Shown here in pieces: positions 35,315 to 44,179 of a stretch of DNA of 64,000 nucleotides. The DNA lies in NCBI RefSeq assembly GCF_000425585.1, contig NZ_AUDS01000015.1, positions 153,614 to 217,613 on the forward strand, read 5' to 3'. The DNA is from Terrimonas ferruginea DSM 30193. GTDB taxonomy: Bacteria > Bacteroidota > Bacteroidia > Chitinophagales > Chitinophagaceae. Within the stretch, counting starts at the first letter, position 1, and each line of letters begins with the position of its first letter. The notes beneath the pieces are model-generated. The model did not search any database. It saw only the letters and a list, made by a program, of their open reading frames with translations, and was not told the origin of the DNA. Position numbers and translations under genes: made by a program.

Positions 35315-36246
35315 ACCAGCCAGGCGTTATTGTTCTTTGTAATAATGAGATCGCTGTTCCTGCATTGCAGCAACTGACCATGGCGCGATTGCTGAAAGCA
35401 ATTGTACTGCCGGAAAATAATGCAGCGTTTACAGCCGAAGTTAAAAGTGGTTGGGCCAATTCGGGCGCGGAGGTAGTGACGGCCGGTCGCCGTTCGCTTC
35501 ACGAAGCACTGAAAGCGCTGATCACCAAACACCATCCGCTGGCAGTTTTTGCGATGACTTTTCCTTATGTATTGCAAGCGGAAACACTTGCTTTGCTACC
35601 GGAGCGGTTCATCAATTTTCACTACGGATTGTTACCCCGTTACCGTGGCGTAAATCCGGTGCTGTCGCAAATGCTGGCGTTTGAAACGGAAGGAGGCATC
35701 ACGCTTCACCTGATGACAGCCGGTATCGATCAGGGCCCGGTTGTGTTGCAGCAAAAAATGCCGATCGCCGACACGGATACATTTGGTATGCAAATGGGAC
35801 GTCTCGGTATGATGGGCGCACAGCTCTGCGGGCCGGTGTTACAGATGCTGATCAGTGGTCATCCGCTGCCGTTGCAGGCACAGGATGAGTCAATGGCTCA
35901 ATACCACGGACGCATATCGGCAGCAAATTTGATGATCAATTGGCAGACGATGACCGGCCGACAGGTACTGCGGATGATCAATGCCTGCAATCCCTGGAAT
36001 AAAGGAGCAGGCACACGCTGGGGACAAAGCGTGATCTGCATTCCCTGTGCTGATCTTTTGAACGAAGAGGAGACTGCCGGCGCAAAACCCGGAATGATCC
36101 TCACTGTTGACGAAACAAACGGCCTCACGATAGCCTGCAGCGATAACTCAACAATCCGTGTACGGGTGATCTGCACCCCGCAGGGATTTTTAGGTGTCAC
36201 ACAAATGTTGCAGGCCGGCATGAAAGCCGGGCAACAATTAAACTGA
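35311..36246 (+). CDS. Formyltransferase-family protein
   Basis: A 311-residue protein of the Fmt/ArnA/PurN formyltransferase fold. The active-site segment is FINFHYGLLPRYRGVNPV (Asn and His) with the conserved Asp in MTAGIDQGPVV. A C-terminal domain like that of Fmt follows (NWQTMTGRQVLRMINACNPW). Such enzymes move a formyl group from 10-formyl-tetrahydrofolate to an amine. It is unlikely to be the housekeeping methionyl-tRNA enzyme because it is translationally coupled (ATGA overlap) to the binding-protein gene of the collar cassette. The acceptor is unknown: an amino sugar, peptide or modified residue. Confidence 0.82.
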   Translation: MNQPGVIVLCNNEIAVPALQQLTMARLLKAIVLPENNAAFTAEVKSGWANSGAEVVTAGRRSLHEALKALITKHHPLAVFAMTFPYVLQAETLALLPERFINFHYGLLPRYRGVNPVLSQMLAFETEGGITLHLMTAGIDQGPVVLQQKMPIADTDTFGMQMGRLGMMGAQLCGPVLQMLISGHPLPLQAQDESMAQYHGRISAANLMINWQTMTGRQVLRMINACNPWNKGAGTRWGQSVICIPCADLLNEEETAGAKPGMILTVDETNGLTIACSDNSTIRVRVICTPQGFLGVTQMLQAGMKAGQQLN

Positions 36247-36274
36247 AAAAACTGAATGAGAACATAAGAGAAAC

Positions 36275-36367
36275 ATGAACACTAACCAACACCCCCAACC
36301 AACCAAGCCCACCCACCCATCGCGAACCAGACGCTACCTATTTATTAAACGCACATCTAAACCTTGA
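36275..36367 (+). CDS. Possible 30-residue peptide before the T9SS gene
   Basis: ATG at 36275 and TGA at 36365-36367 enclose a frame of 30 codons rich in Pro, Thr, Gln and Arg (MNTNQHPQPTKPTHPSRTRR and on). It ends 4 bp before the next ATG. It could be a leader peptide coupled to the T9SS gene or chance in C-rich DNA. Confidence 0.2.
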   Translation: MNTNQHPQPTKPTHPSRTRRYLFIKRTSKP

Positions 36368-36371
36368 TTTT

Positions 36372-38591
36372 ATGAATAAATTCTACCTGTCTTTTCTGGC
36401 GCTTTGCGGGTCGTTGTTTTTCAGCAATAACATGATTGCTCAAAACAACCTGGCTGCAGGCGATCTCGCTTTTACGAGTTACCAGAGTGATCTTGATCTG
36501 TCGAATAACCAGTTTGGCGGAACGACAAACCGTGAGGATCGTTTTTCATTTGTGGTATTAAAGCCCGGTGGTCTCGCTGCCGGCACAGTGCTCTACATCA
36601 CCGACCGCGGGTGGAGTGGTTCGGGCAACGCGTTTATCGTTAATACCGAAGGTACCATCCGGTGGACTGTTCCCGCTGCAGGCATCGCACAGGGAGCTGA
36701 AGTTTTTTTTATTTCCACATATGTAGATCCCATTGTTACCTGGACCGCTTATTCCGATGAGGCGGGAACCGTTCAACTTGGAACTCCGGCAACCAGAGCC
36801 ACTTCCGATAATATGGAGTTTTCAACCGCAGGTGACCAGGTATTGATTTACCAGACTGGTCCGGTAGGAGGCCCGGCCGGTAATTACGACGACGGCACCC
36901 GCCGCTTTATCGCCGGTCTGCACGCAAACGTAATTGTGGGCACAAGCAATGCCGCCGCATGGGACGGCCCGGCAGCTACTGGTGGCAACGAAAGCAGCAT
37001 GCCTCCGGGGCTCTCTGGTGGCAATACGGCTGTTTTTATATCAGTAGCCGATGTTGAATCGGATAACGGAAAATATAATTGCACCGTTGCGGGCGCTACC
37101 TGTCCGTCGGCCTATCTTACGGCCATTAATAACCCGGCAAACTGGCTACTGACGAATACCGCTTATGCAATCGGCACAACATCGGCTAAATGTACCTACC
37201 TGGTAAATTCACCGGTTGTAATAGGGACACAACCTGCTGCCGTGTCTACCTGTTCAGGTCGCTCGGCTACATTTACCGTTGCTGCTACCGGTACTCCGGC
37301 TCCAACTTATGCATGGCAGTGGGCTACCGATGCAGGATTCACTACGCCGAACAATATCACCGATGGCGGCGTATACAGCGGTGCGACTACTAACACGCTC
37401 ACTATTTCTGATGTAACCGGATTCAATGGTCGTTACTACCGTGCTGTGGTAACCAACTCATGCGGGTCTGTAAACAGTACTGGTGCTTTGCTTACTGTTA
37501 CTGTGGCAACATTGCCCGGCACAGCACAGAATGTAACGCAGACAATACCACCGGATGGCTTGTTCTACGGCGGGTCCTGCGCATTGATAACACGTGTGCA
37601 GGCAACGGGCGGCTCACCGATAACCGGTAACGTCAATGCAAGAGTATGGATCGAAGGTTCGGTACCTACAGTGGCTGGTCAGCCTTTTGTGGCACGTCAC
37701 TACGAGATCACCCCGACAGCCAACGCGGCTACTGCAACAGGTACTGTGACGCTTTATTTCACACAGGCTGAATTCAACGCCTTCAATACCGCTGTTGGCG
37801 GAGGCCCGCAATTACCAACAGGTCCTTCAGACAACACGGGCAAAGCCAACCTGCGTGTAGGAAAATATGCAGGCCAGACCAACAACGGAACAGGTCTGCC
37901 CGCGTCTTATACCGGTCAGCGCACCGTGATCGATCCGGTTGATGCCAACATCGTATGGAATGCCACAGCATCGCGCTGGGAAGTAACATTCGATGTAACA
38001 GGCTTCAGCGGTTTCATTATCCAAACCGGTTCTAACCCGCTGCCTGTGCAACTGAACTTCTTCAGTGGCAACTGGCAGGGAAGTGATGTGCTGCTGCAAT
38101 GGCAGACCGCTGCGGAAGTGAACCACGATTATTTCGAGGTAGAGAAGAGCCTGGATGGTATCAACTATACTGCGCTCGGACGTCTCAATGGCGGCGCGGG
38201 TGTGAGTGTGCGCAATTATATGTGGCTCGATACAGATGCCACGGGTGCTGCCCGCCTGTACTACCGCCTCAAAATCGTCAGTCTTTCCGGTGCGGTGGAG
38301 TACAGCGATGTAGTCATCATGACGCCTGACCAGGCCGCACGTTTCCTGACGCGCGTGAGTCCTAACCCATTCCGTGATCAGTTGCAGCTTGGATTGAACC
38401 TGCCTGCAGCCGGCAAGGTACTGGTAAGGATCACCGATATCACGGGCCGTGTGATGGTAAGCCGCAGCATAGATGCACCGCGTGGCTTCAGCACGCTGAT
38501 CCTGCCCGAAGTATCGGGATTGGCAAGCGGTACTTATGTACTCAGTGCCGTGTACGGCGGACAATCCGCTACGTACAAACTTGTGAAATAA
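36372..38591 (+). CDS. Large secreted protein with Ig-like domain and T9SS sorting signal
   Basis: A 739-residue protein. A signal peptide (MNKFYLSFLALCGSLFFSNN, ending MIAQ) is followed by a domain of about 240 residues (AFTSYQSDLD, LYITDRGWSGSG). An Ig-like repeat lies at about 275-375 (TCSGRSATFTVAATGTPAPT, YYRAVVTNSCGSV). A beta-rich region follows, then a fibronectin-like LPVQLNFFSGNWQGSDVLLQ segment typical of T9SS proteins. The type IX sorting domain comes last (RVSPNPFRDQLQL to ATYKLVK). It should reach the cell surface or medium. It is 125 bp behind the formyltransferase gene and ends the cluster at a terminator. Function is unknown; adhesion is possible. Confidence 0.85.
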   Translation: MNKFYLSFLALCGSLFFSNNMIAQNNLAAGDLAFTSYQSDLDLSNNQFGGTTNREDRFSFVVLKPGGLAAGTVLYITDRGWSGSGNAFIVNTEGTIRWTVPAAGIAQGAEVFFISTYVDPIVTWTAYSDEAGTVQLGTPATRATSDNMEFSTAGDQVLIYQTGPVGGPAGNYDDGTRRFIAGLHANVIVGTSNAAAWDGPAATGGNESSMPPGLSGGNTAVFISVADVESDNGKYNCTVAGATCPSAYLTAINNPANWLLTNTAYAIGTTSAKCTYLVNSPVVIGTQPAAVSTCSGRSATFTVAATGTPAPTYAWQWATDAGFTTPNNITDGGVYSGATTNTLTISDVTGFNGRYYRAVVTNSCGSVNSTGALLTVTVATLPGTAQNVTQTIPPDGLFYGGSCALITRVQATGGSPITGNVNARVWIEGSVPTVAGQPFVARHYEITPTANAATATGTVTLYFTQAEFNAFNTAVGGGPQLPTGPSDNTGKANLRVGKYAGQTNNGTGLPASYTGQRTVIDPVDANIVWNATASRWEVTFDVTGFSGFIIQTGSNPLPVQLNFFSGNWQGSDVLLQWQTAAEVNHDYFEVEKSLDGINYTALGRLNGGAGVSVRNYMWLDTDATGAARLYYRLKIVSLSGAVEYSDVVIMTPDQAARFLTRVSPNPFRDQLQLGLNLPAAGKVLVRITDITGRVMVSRSIDAPRGFSTLILPEVSGLASGTYVLSAVYGGQSATYKLVK

Positions 38592-38610
38592 TATTGTATT
38601 TTTCGTCCAT

Positions 38611-38645
38611 AAAAGAGGCCGGTATTTAGCCGTCCCGGCCTCTTT
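38611..38645 (+). terminator. Hairpin terminator after the T9SS gene
   Basis: AAAGAGGCCGG (38612-38622) pairs with CCGGCCTCTTT (38635-38645). The T run is short. Confidence 0.7.
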
Positions 38646-38665
38646 ACCAAAAATCGTCCAACGTT

Positions 38666-39151
38666 ATGCGCCGTCGTGATTTTCTTTACCAGACAGGGCT
38701 TATTATGCCCGTACTGGCCCTTGCACCTGCACGTGTAATGGCCGGCAATGACCAACAGAAAAAATTAGTTTTGATCCAAAATCCGGAGATGAGCGGAGCT
38801 GCGCAGGTGAAAGAGAGCCTGCGTTCGTTGTCGTCGGAGCTGGAAATTGTTGAAGCCGGAAAGATCCGGCGTATCCACCGATCAGGTGCCGGTTTTAAAC
38901 TGGAACTGAACGATGGCCGCCAGATACAGACCGCCAAACTTGTACTGGATCTGGAGCATTCGGTACGCCCCGATGATGCAGCCGTTTATTTTGAGAGCGA
39001 TAGTACCACGCGGAAAGTCAGCTACAAAAGAAAAGGGGAGTCTCTGCCGCCACCGGAATTCTGGTCGCTCAGAAGCAAGCACCTCCAGGATGATATCGGT
39101 AATTTTATGAAACGTAAGAAACCGGCATTTGCCACGATATCGCATAGTTGA
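38666..39151 (+). CDS. Hypothetical exported protein with Tat-like signal
   Basis: A 161-residue protein. The N-terminus [11 protein letters not shown] followed by a hydrophobic stretch and ARVMAG looks like a twin-arginine signal. The mature part begins with a strand-helix pattern ([13 protein letters not shown]), a helical segment ([20 protein letters not shown]) and a charged C-terminus ([20 protein letters not shown]). I recognise no family. It lies alone between two terminators. Confidence 0.65.
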   Translation: MRRRDFLYQTGLIMPVLALAPARVMAGNDQQKKLVLIQNPEMSGAAQVKESLRSLSSELEIVEAGKIRRIHRSGAGFKLELNDGRQIQTAKLVLDLEHSVRPDDAAVYFESDSTTRKVSYKRKGESLPPPEFWSLRSKHLQDDIGNFMKRKKPAFATISHS

Positions 39152-39170
39152 CAGAATAAACCACACCAGG

Positions 39171-39194
39171 GGCCCGCTTTATGCGGGCCTTTTT
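39171..39194 (+). terminator. Rho-independent terminator
   Basis: GGCCCGC (39171-39177), loop TTTAT, GCGGGCC (39183-39189), then TTTTT. It lies between the Tat-signal protein and glnS. Confidence 0.88.
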
Positions 39195-39224
39195 ATGCCA
39201 TTTTCTGTTGTATCTTCGCGCATT

Positions 39225-40898
39225 ATGTCAGAAGAACTTAAAAAAGAAGAAAGAAGCCTCAATTTCCTGGAGGAAATCATTGAAGACGACCTGAAAAGCG
39301 GTAAGTATAAAAGCATTGTCACGCGCTTTCCGCCCGAACCCAACGGTTATCTTCATATCGGACATGCTACCAGCATCTGTCTCAACTTTGGTCTTACCAA
39401 GAAGTACGGAGGTTATACCAATCTCCGTTTTGACGATACCAATCCTACAACAGAAGACACCGAGTATGTGGAAAGCATCAAGGATGATGTCAGATGGCTG
39501 GGCTTTGAATGGAAAAATGAACTCTATGCGTCTGATTACTTCGATCAGCTCTACGGGTTTGCCATTCAACTGATCAATAAAGGACTGGCTTATGTAGACG
39601 ACAGTACCAGCGAAGAGATCGCGACATTGAAAGGTACGCCCACTGAGCCCGGCAAAAACAGCCCGTACCGCAATCGTTCAATAGAAGAGAACCTCGATCT
39701 GTTTCAACGCATGCGTAACGGTGAGTTTGCCGATGGCAGCCGCACCTTGCGTGCAAAGATCGATATGGCGCACACCAACATGCTGATGCGCGATCCGATC
39801 ATGTACCGCATCAAACATGCACACCATCACCGTACAGGCGATAAATGGTGCATTTACCCGATGTATGACTTCGCACACGGACAAAGTGATGCGATCGAAG
39901 AAGTAACGCACTCGATCTGTACGCTGGAATTTGTACCTCACCGCGAGTTGTACGATTGGTTTATTGAGCAACTGGGGATTTATCCTTCGCACCAATATGA
40001 ATTTGCGCGCCGTAACCTCACCTATACCGTGATGAGCAAGCGCAAACTGCTTCAACTGGTGAATGAAAAGCATGTAAACGGCTGGGATGATCCGCGTATG
40101 CCTACTATCAGCGGAATGCGCCGCCGCGGTTATACGGCGTCTGCTTTACGTGAGTTTTGTGACAGGGTAGGTATTGCCAAACGTGAAAACAGCGTTGACC
40201 TCGGTCTCGTGGAATTTTTCGTGCGCGAAGACCTTAATAAAACAGCCCTGCGACGGATGGTGGTGTTCGACCCGCTGAAGGTGGTGATCACCAACTACAA
40301 CGGCGGCGATGCCGGCGAAGAGATCCTGCACAGCGAGAACAACCCGGAAGATCCGGCAGGTGGCGAGCGCGAAGTGCCGTTCTCCAATGAACTTTATATC
40401 GAGCGCGAAGATTTTATGGAAAATCCGCCGAAGAAATATTTCCGTCTCGCACCCGGACAAATGGTGCGCCTGAAAAGCGCTTATATCATCCGTTGCGATG
40501 AGGTGATAAAAGATGCAGATGGTCATGTAACGGAACTTCGTTGCTCTTATATCCCCGAAAGCAAAAGCGGTGCAGATACATCGGGTATCAATGTGAAAGG
40601 AACCTTGCACTGGGTAAGTGTGAAGCATGCCGTGACAGCGGAATTGCGTTTATATGACCGGCTCTTCCGTGTGGAAGACCCGTCTTCAGAAGAAGGTGAT
40701 TTCAAAGAATACATTAATCCCGATTCGCTGACACTCGTGAAAGCTGCTTATATGGAACCTGCGATGCGCAATGCCGTATTTGGTGAAGCGTATCAATTTA
40801 TCCGCAAAGGATATTTTGTATTGGACAAAGACAGCAGCACCAGCGGCATGGTCTTCAATCGCACGGTAGGATTGAAAGATGGCTGGAAAGCGAAATAA
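39225..40898 (+). CDS. glnS: Glutaminyl-tRNA synthetase
   Basis: A 557-residue class I synthetase that charges tRNA-Gln. The signatures are [15 protein letters not shown] (HIGH at 44-47) and MSKRKL (270-275, KMSKS loop). GlnRS-specific regions include [19 protein letters not shown] and the C-terminal beta-barrel domain with GTLHWVS. I choose ATG at 39225; the longer frame runs back through the terminator. TATCTTCGC about 13 bp upstream may be a -7 box with one mismatch. The length is normal. Confidence 0.97.
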   Translation: MSEELKKEERSLNFLEEIIEDDLKSGKYKSIVTRFPPEPNGYLHIGHATSICLNFGLTKKYGGYTNLRFDDTNPTTEDTEYVESIKDDVRWLGFEWKNELYASDYFDQLYGFAIQLINKGLAYVDDSTSEEIATLKGTPTEPGKNSPYRNRSIEENLDLFQRMRNGEFADGSRTLRAKIDMAHTNMLMRDPIMYRIKHAHHHRTGDKWCIYPMYDFAHGQSDAIEEVTHSICTLEFVPHRELYDWFIEQLGIYPSHQYEFARRNLTYTVMSKRKLLQLVNEKHVNGWDDPRMPTISGMRRRGYTASALREFCDRVGIAKRENSVDLGLVEFFVREDLNKTALRRMVVFDPLKVVITNYNGGDAGEEILHSENNPEDPAGGEREVPFSNELYIEREDFMENPPKKYFRLAPGQMVRLKSAYIIRCDEVIKDADGHVTELRCSYIPESKSGADTSGINVKGTLHWVSVKHAVTAELRLYDRLFRVEDPSSEEGDFKEYINPDSLTLVKAAYMEPAMRNAVFGEAYQFIRKGYFVLDKDSSTSGMVFNRTVGLKDGWKAK

Positions 40899-40926
40899 AA
40901 AAAGCTCCCATTGGGAGCTTTTTTTA
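40897..40926 (+). terminator. Terminator of glnS
   Basis: AAAAAAGCTCCC pairs with GGGAGCTTTTTT around ATT. It starts inside the glnS stop codon. Confidence 0.88.
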
Positions 40927-40956
40927 TTCCAAAGGTAACCCGTCGGGAACTTCAGA

Positions 40957-40999
40957 GCGCGCCATTCACTTATTGGCTTATTCACTTATTATCGTTTCA
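40957..40999. repeat. TTCACTTATT repeat at a convergent junction
   Basis: CATTCACTTATTGGCTTATT and TTCACTTATTATCG are near copies, and TTTCAC follows. The last word supplies TCA (40997-40999), the TGA stop of the minus-strand gene. This is a weaker relative of the ATTCACC family. Confidence 0.4.
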
Positions 41000-41608
41000 C
41001 TCTTCTTTCAATTCATCCAGCACCTGCTTCAATTGCCGCGTATATTTTCCATAATAAAACCTGGTCCATGCCGGCATGGCCAATACCATCAGCGCAGTAA
41101 TTCCTACAGCAAGAATCAGCAGCGAATACTTTAATGTGGGTGTAAGCGTTGAGAAATCCCGCCCGGATTGCAACAGTTTGCTGTAAACGGACGCGCTTCC
41201 CCAGACGAGCACCAGCGGTATCAGCAGGAATCCGAATGAATGGTAACGTTCCATATTCAGACGGAATTGATAATAGATTTCCGTCAGGTTGTCTTTGGTG
41301 TCCGCCGTATAATGATTGACCTGCTGATAAAAGCGGCGGAATACGGTGAGGTAATAAGCAGATACGATCAGGCACATGGCGTAAGCGGCATAATAAATTA
41401 TATAAGTAGAAGCGTGCAGGTCGGAAAAGAACGGTACAAGCCCCAATGCCAGCAATGCCAGCAACTGCATGTACCATTCGTTGCGCATATTACGTTTCAG
41501 CTTGTCGAGCGGATGATTGGCTTTTCTTAATTGTTCCATACGTGAAGGGATATGTACGTCGTCCGTCTTTTCAGTGTTCCAGGCGGATTTTAATTCGTCA
41601 AGATTCAT
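40997..41608 (-). CDS. Membrane protein paired with an ECF sigma factor
   Basis: A 203-residue protein with a cytoplasmic N-terminus (MNLDELKSAWNTEKTDDVHI), helices at about 47-63, 67-87, 123-141 and 158-180, and a charged tail. The gene overlaps the upstream sigma-factor gene by 11 bp, which is the usual place of an anti-sigma factor. The N-terminal LDELKSAW segment is found in many Bacteroidota membrane proteins next to sigma factors. No known anti-sigma fold is recognised, so the role is inferred from context. Confidence 0.7.
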   Translation of the reverse strand: MNLDELKSAWNTEKTDDVHIPSRMEQLRKANHPLDKLKRNMRNEWYMQLLALLALGLVPFFSDLHASTYIIYYAAYAMCLIVSAYYLTVFRRFYQQVNHYTADTKDNLTEIYYQFRLNMERYHSFGFLLIPLVLVWGSASVYSKLLQSGRDFSTLTPTLKYSLLILAVGITALMVLAMPAWTRFYYGKYTRQLKQVLDELKEE

Positions 41609-42104
41609 AACCTGATTGTTTAATGATGAGCTGTAGTTTTTCCTTGGTCCGGTTCAGTTTTACCCGGACGTTTACTTCACTGATACCCAGGTGGGCGGCG
41701 GTTTCGCGGTGCGACAATCCTTCCATGAAATAGAAGATGAGCGCCTTCTCCACCGGATTTAATTGTTGTACGGCCTGGTAAAATATTTCCAGTTGCCTGT
41801 CTCTGGCAGGATCGTAGTTTTCGTTTTCCGGTTCTCCGGCCTGCTCATAAGCAACCGTATCATTTCTCTTTTTTTCCTTCCTGAAATAAGAAATGGCGGT
41901 GTTGATGGCTACGCGATACATCCACGACGAAAACTCACTATTACCTTTAAAACTGTTACATGACTTCCAGAGCTGGATGATGATCTCCTGGTGCAGATCC
42001 TCCCGGTCCTGCGGGGTATCCATGTACATCCTGGCCACTTTGTGCAGAATACCTTTGTGCTTTTCTATCAGTCGTAAAAACTCCTGTTCTGTTAGTTGAT
42101 CCAC
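41598..42104 (-). CDS. ECF-type RNA polymerase sigma factor
   Basis: A 168-residue sigma factor. Region 2: DREDLHQEIIIQLWKSCNSF and SSWMYRVAINTAISYFRKEK. Region 4: LNPVEKALIFYFMEGLSHRE and HLGISEVNVRVKLNRTKEKL, the helix-turn-helix that reads the -35 element. The start is GTG at 42104; no in-frame ATG gives a complete region 2. It overlaps the membrane-protein gene downstream and lies 11 bp behind the TraB-like gene, so the three are probably one operon. Confidence 0.92.
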   Translation of the reverse strand: MDQLTEQEFLRLIEKHKGILHKVARMYMDTPQDREDLHQEIIIQLWKSCNSFKGNSEFSSWMYRVAINTAISYFRKEKKRNDTVAYEQAGEPENENYDPARDRQLEIFYQAVQQLNPVEKALIFYFMEGLSHRETAAHLGISEVNVRVKLNRTKEKLQLIIKQSGYES

Positions 42105-42115
42105 GTCGATTATGT

Positions 42116-42973
42116 TTATTGGAAAACCGGTTTTACTGTATATCCTTTTGCACGCAGCAGTTCAATCAGTCCTTTCTCTCCCATCAGGTGACCGGCTCCG
42201 ACTGCAAATAAAATACTTTCCGTCTGCATCATCGCGGGCATGTCGCTTGCCCAGTTCTGATTTCTGTCGGTGAGCATCCAGTATTCCTGGCTGTCATTCA
42301 TCAGTCTTTTGTCTTTGAGCAGTTTGTCGAGTTCGGGAAGGTCTTCATTTTTGAATGCGCGGATCATCTTTTGTGTAAGCTTTTCATACAGGTCACCTGC
42401 TGATAGCTGGCGGATTGCTTCTTTGAGGTCGTACGATTTTGCCAATGCATCCATCTGGTAAGCTATTTTTTCCAGCCCGCCGGTTTTTTTGCCGGTAGCC
42501 AATGCGAGCCGCAATAATTCCACTTCATACATTTTTACTTCCGTGGCCGGACAGGTAATCGCTTTTTTGGCCAGCAATGAATAAAGGGACTGTGTATTAA
42601 ATGTGTCCATTTCAGCGAGCGTGGTGCCATAGGATTTCAATACTTCATTCAAGTGCGTTGCTTCATCAGGGGAAAGCTGCGACGTCAGTGTTTTTTCAGC
42701 TTTCGGAGCGGCGGCCATGGCCTGCATTTCTTTGGGATCGGTGTAATCGATCTCGGTTACGAATTTTTTTATTTTGGATAATGTTGATACGACTTTTGGC
42801 TTTAATTCAAAGTCCTTTTCACATAACAGGTGAAAGGTGCCCAGCAGGTAGGACGACTCTTTCAGGCCGTTGCCCGAAATTTCCCACAGCAGACTTTTTT
42901 TATTTTTTTGGCCGGAACAAATGCTGGTTAAGCCGAGTGTGGCAGCGAGCAGCAGGCAAATCCATTTTTTCAT
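42116..42973 (-). CDS. TraB/GumN family protein
   Basis: A 285-residue protein with a signal peptide (ends TSICSGQ; the Cys could also be a lipobox). TraB/GumN (Tiki-like) motifs are present: SYLLGTFHLLC near the N-terminus, FVTEIDYTD, and the C-terminal FAVGAGHLMGEKGL. The two GxxH motifs suggest a metal-dependent protease-like site, as in Tiki proteins, though bacterial members are poorly known. It is first gene of a likely operon with the ECF sigma factor. Confidence 0.88.
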   Translation of the reverse strand: MKKWICLLLAATLGLTSICSGQKNKKSLLWEISGNGLKESSYLLGTFHLLCEKDFELKPKVVSTLSKIKKFVTEIDYTDPKEMQAMAAAPKAEKTLTSQLSPDEATHLNEVLKSYGTTLAEMDTFNTQSLYSLLAKKAITCPATEVKMYEVELLRLALATGKKTGGLEKIAYQMDALAKSYDLKEAIRQLSAGDLYEKLTQKMIRAFKNEDLPELDKLLKDKRLMNDSQEYWMLTDRNQNWASDMPAMMQTESILFAVGAGHLMGEKGLIELLRAKGYTVKPVFQ

Positions 42974-43073
42974 CGCTCATTCTTTTTTGGGTGTAAACGT
43001 TGCTTGTTTAAACAGTAAGTTGGCGACGAAACACATTTGTTACAGCGACAGACAGTTTTTTTTGAAAAAGTGC

Positions 43074-43460
43074 TCAGGTTAAAACACGATACAATGTTAA
43101 AAGAAGAATAACCATCGTCAGGCTGGTATAAATAGTCTTGGTGTATTTAGCGAGCCATACGGGAAGGAAAATATCGAAATTATCTTTGGACGAATGCGAA
43201 TACCTGCGGGCCAGCAGGGTGAGCGGACATTGCCAGCCGCACAACCATAATATCAACCCTTCGGCGGCCACCAGCGCATAACAAACCCACAGCAAGGTGT
43301 CGAGACGGTTGGCGATGACAGCGTACAACATGTATCCGATCACTATATTGAAGAAAATCCAGATGATCGTATGGAGGAGCCTGATAAACCAGAGCCGGCG
43401 ATGCACATACATGATCCAAATATCAGCAAATGAACGTTCACACCAGTTGATGTGCATCAT
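43074..43460 (-). CDS. Small membrane protein, DUF2784-like
   Basis: A 128-residue protein with about four hydrophobic helices. The conserved-looking segment LCGWQCPLTLLARRYS at the end of the third helix resembles the DUF2784 motif. ATG at 43460 is taken; the Met at residue 17 (43412) is also possible. Divergent from the VOC gene with 59 bp between. Function is unknown. Confidence 0.6.
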   Translation of the reverse strand: MMHINWCERSFADIWIMYVHRRLWFIRLLHTIIWIFFNIVIGYMLYAVIANRLDTLLWVCYALVAAEGLILWLCGWQCPLTLLARRYSHSSKDNFDIFLPVWLAKYTKTIYTSLTMVILLLTLYRVLT

Positions 43461-43519
43461 GCGACAAAGGGAGGCTTGTCATGGCATGAAAATCGTATCT
43501 TTTCAGCAAACTATTCAGC

Positions 43520-43897
43520 ATGCTTACCGCTGTTAATCCGAAAATACCGATGCGCGACAAAGCCGTTACGCGCGAGTTTTATTTGAATAAACTGGGATTT
43601 GAAGACATAGGCGCAGCCGACTATCCGGAATACCTGATCTTGAAAAAGGATGATATAGAAATTCATTTCTTCTTATTCAAAGACCTCAACCCGCTGGAGA
43701 ATTACGGCCAGATCTATATCCGTACCGATAATATTATTGATTGGTATGAAAGCGCGCTCGAGCGAAATATTCGCATGCCCGAGGCGGGACATTTGCATGC
43801 CAAGCCCTGGGGACAGATGGAGTTCTCACTCCTCGATCCCGATCATAATCTGCTGACCTTTGGCCAGTCGGTGGAGGAACAGGGTGGTGGGTTTTAA
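43520..43897 (+). CDS. VOC-superfamily (glyoxalase/bleomycin resistance-like) protein
   Basis: A 125-residue single-domain vicinal-oxygen-chelate protein. The two beta-alpha-beta-beta-beta units are visible: IPMRDKAVTREFYLNKLGFE with LILKKDDIEIHFF, then GQIYIRTDNIIDWYE with MEFSLLDPDHNLLTFGQ. It is closest in layout to bleomycin-binding proteins (DxxxNLLTFGQ end). These bind or modify small molecules; this one may sequester a drug or be a metabolic enzyme. Confidence 0.88.
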   Translation: MLTAVNPKIPMRDKAVTREFYLNKLGFEDIGAADYPEYLILKKDDIEIHFFLFKDLNPLENYGQIYIRTDNIIDWYESALERNIRMPEAGHLHAKPWGQMEFSLLDPDHNLLTFGQSVEEQGGGF

Positions 43898-43938
43898 CAG
43901 CCAATGTGGAAATGTGTAAGTGAAACAGCTGGCGACGC

Positions 43939-44130
43939 CCCTTCGAGAGCCTCAGGGAGCGTTATTGACGATTGACGTCCCTTCGAGAGCCTCAGGGAGC
44001 GTTATTGACGATTGATGTCCCTTCGAGAGGCCGAAGTATCGGCCTCAGTCCCGAAGCCTCGGGAGCGTTATTGACGATTGACGTCCCTTCGAGAGCCTCA
44101 GGGCGCGTTATTGACGATTGACGATTGACG
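43939..44130. repeat. 40-bp tandem repeat with insertion (CCCTTCGAGAGCCTCAGGGA)
   Basis: Four units: 43939-43978, 43979-44018, 44019-44084 and 44085-44124, each beginning CCCTTCGAGAG and ending GTTATTGACGATTGA. Unit 3 carries an insertion with two hairpins: GGCCGA-AGTA-TCGGCC (44029-44044) and CCCGA-AGCC-TCGGG (44050-44063). The latter resembles CCCGAAGCATCGGG at 54423-54436. It lies between the convergent VOC and DinB genes and is not coding. Confidence 0.9.
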
Positions 44131-44179
44131 ATTCACCATTCACCATTCACCATTCACCATTCACCATTCACCATTCACC
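44131..44179. repeat. Seven exact ATTCACC heptamers
   Basis: Exactly seven tandem copies of ATTCACC. The last one contains TCA (44175-44177), which is the TGA stop of the minus-strand DinB-like gene. Together with 43939-44130 this fills the 277-bp junction. Confidence 0.95.

Noticed and set aside
37827..38564. A 245-codon minus-strand frame inside the T9SS protein gene
   Set aside because: Shadow of the sorting-domain region; the plus frame has a clear signal peptide and T9SS domain.
43939..44179. Repeat array that could be taken for a CRISPR
   Set aside because: Units are directly adjacent without unique spacers and no cas genes are near.
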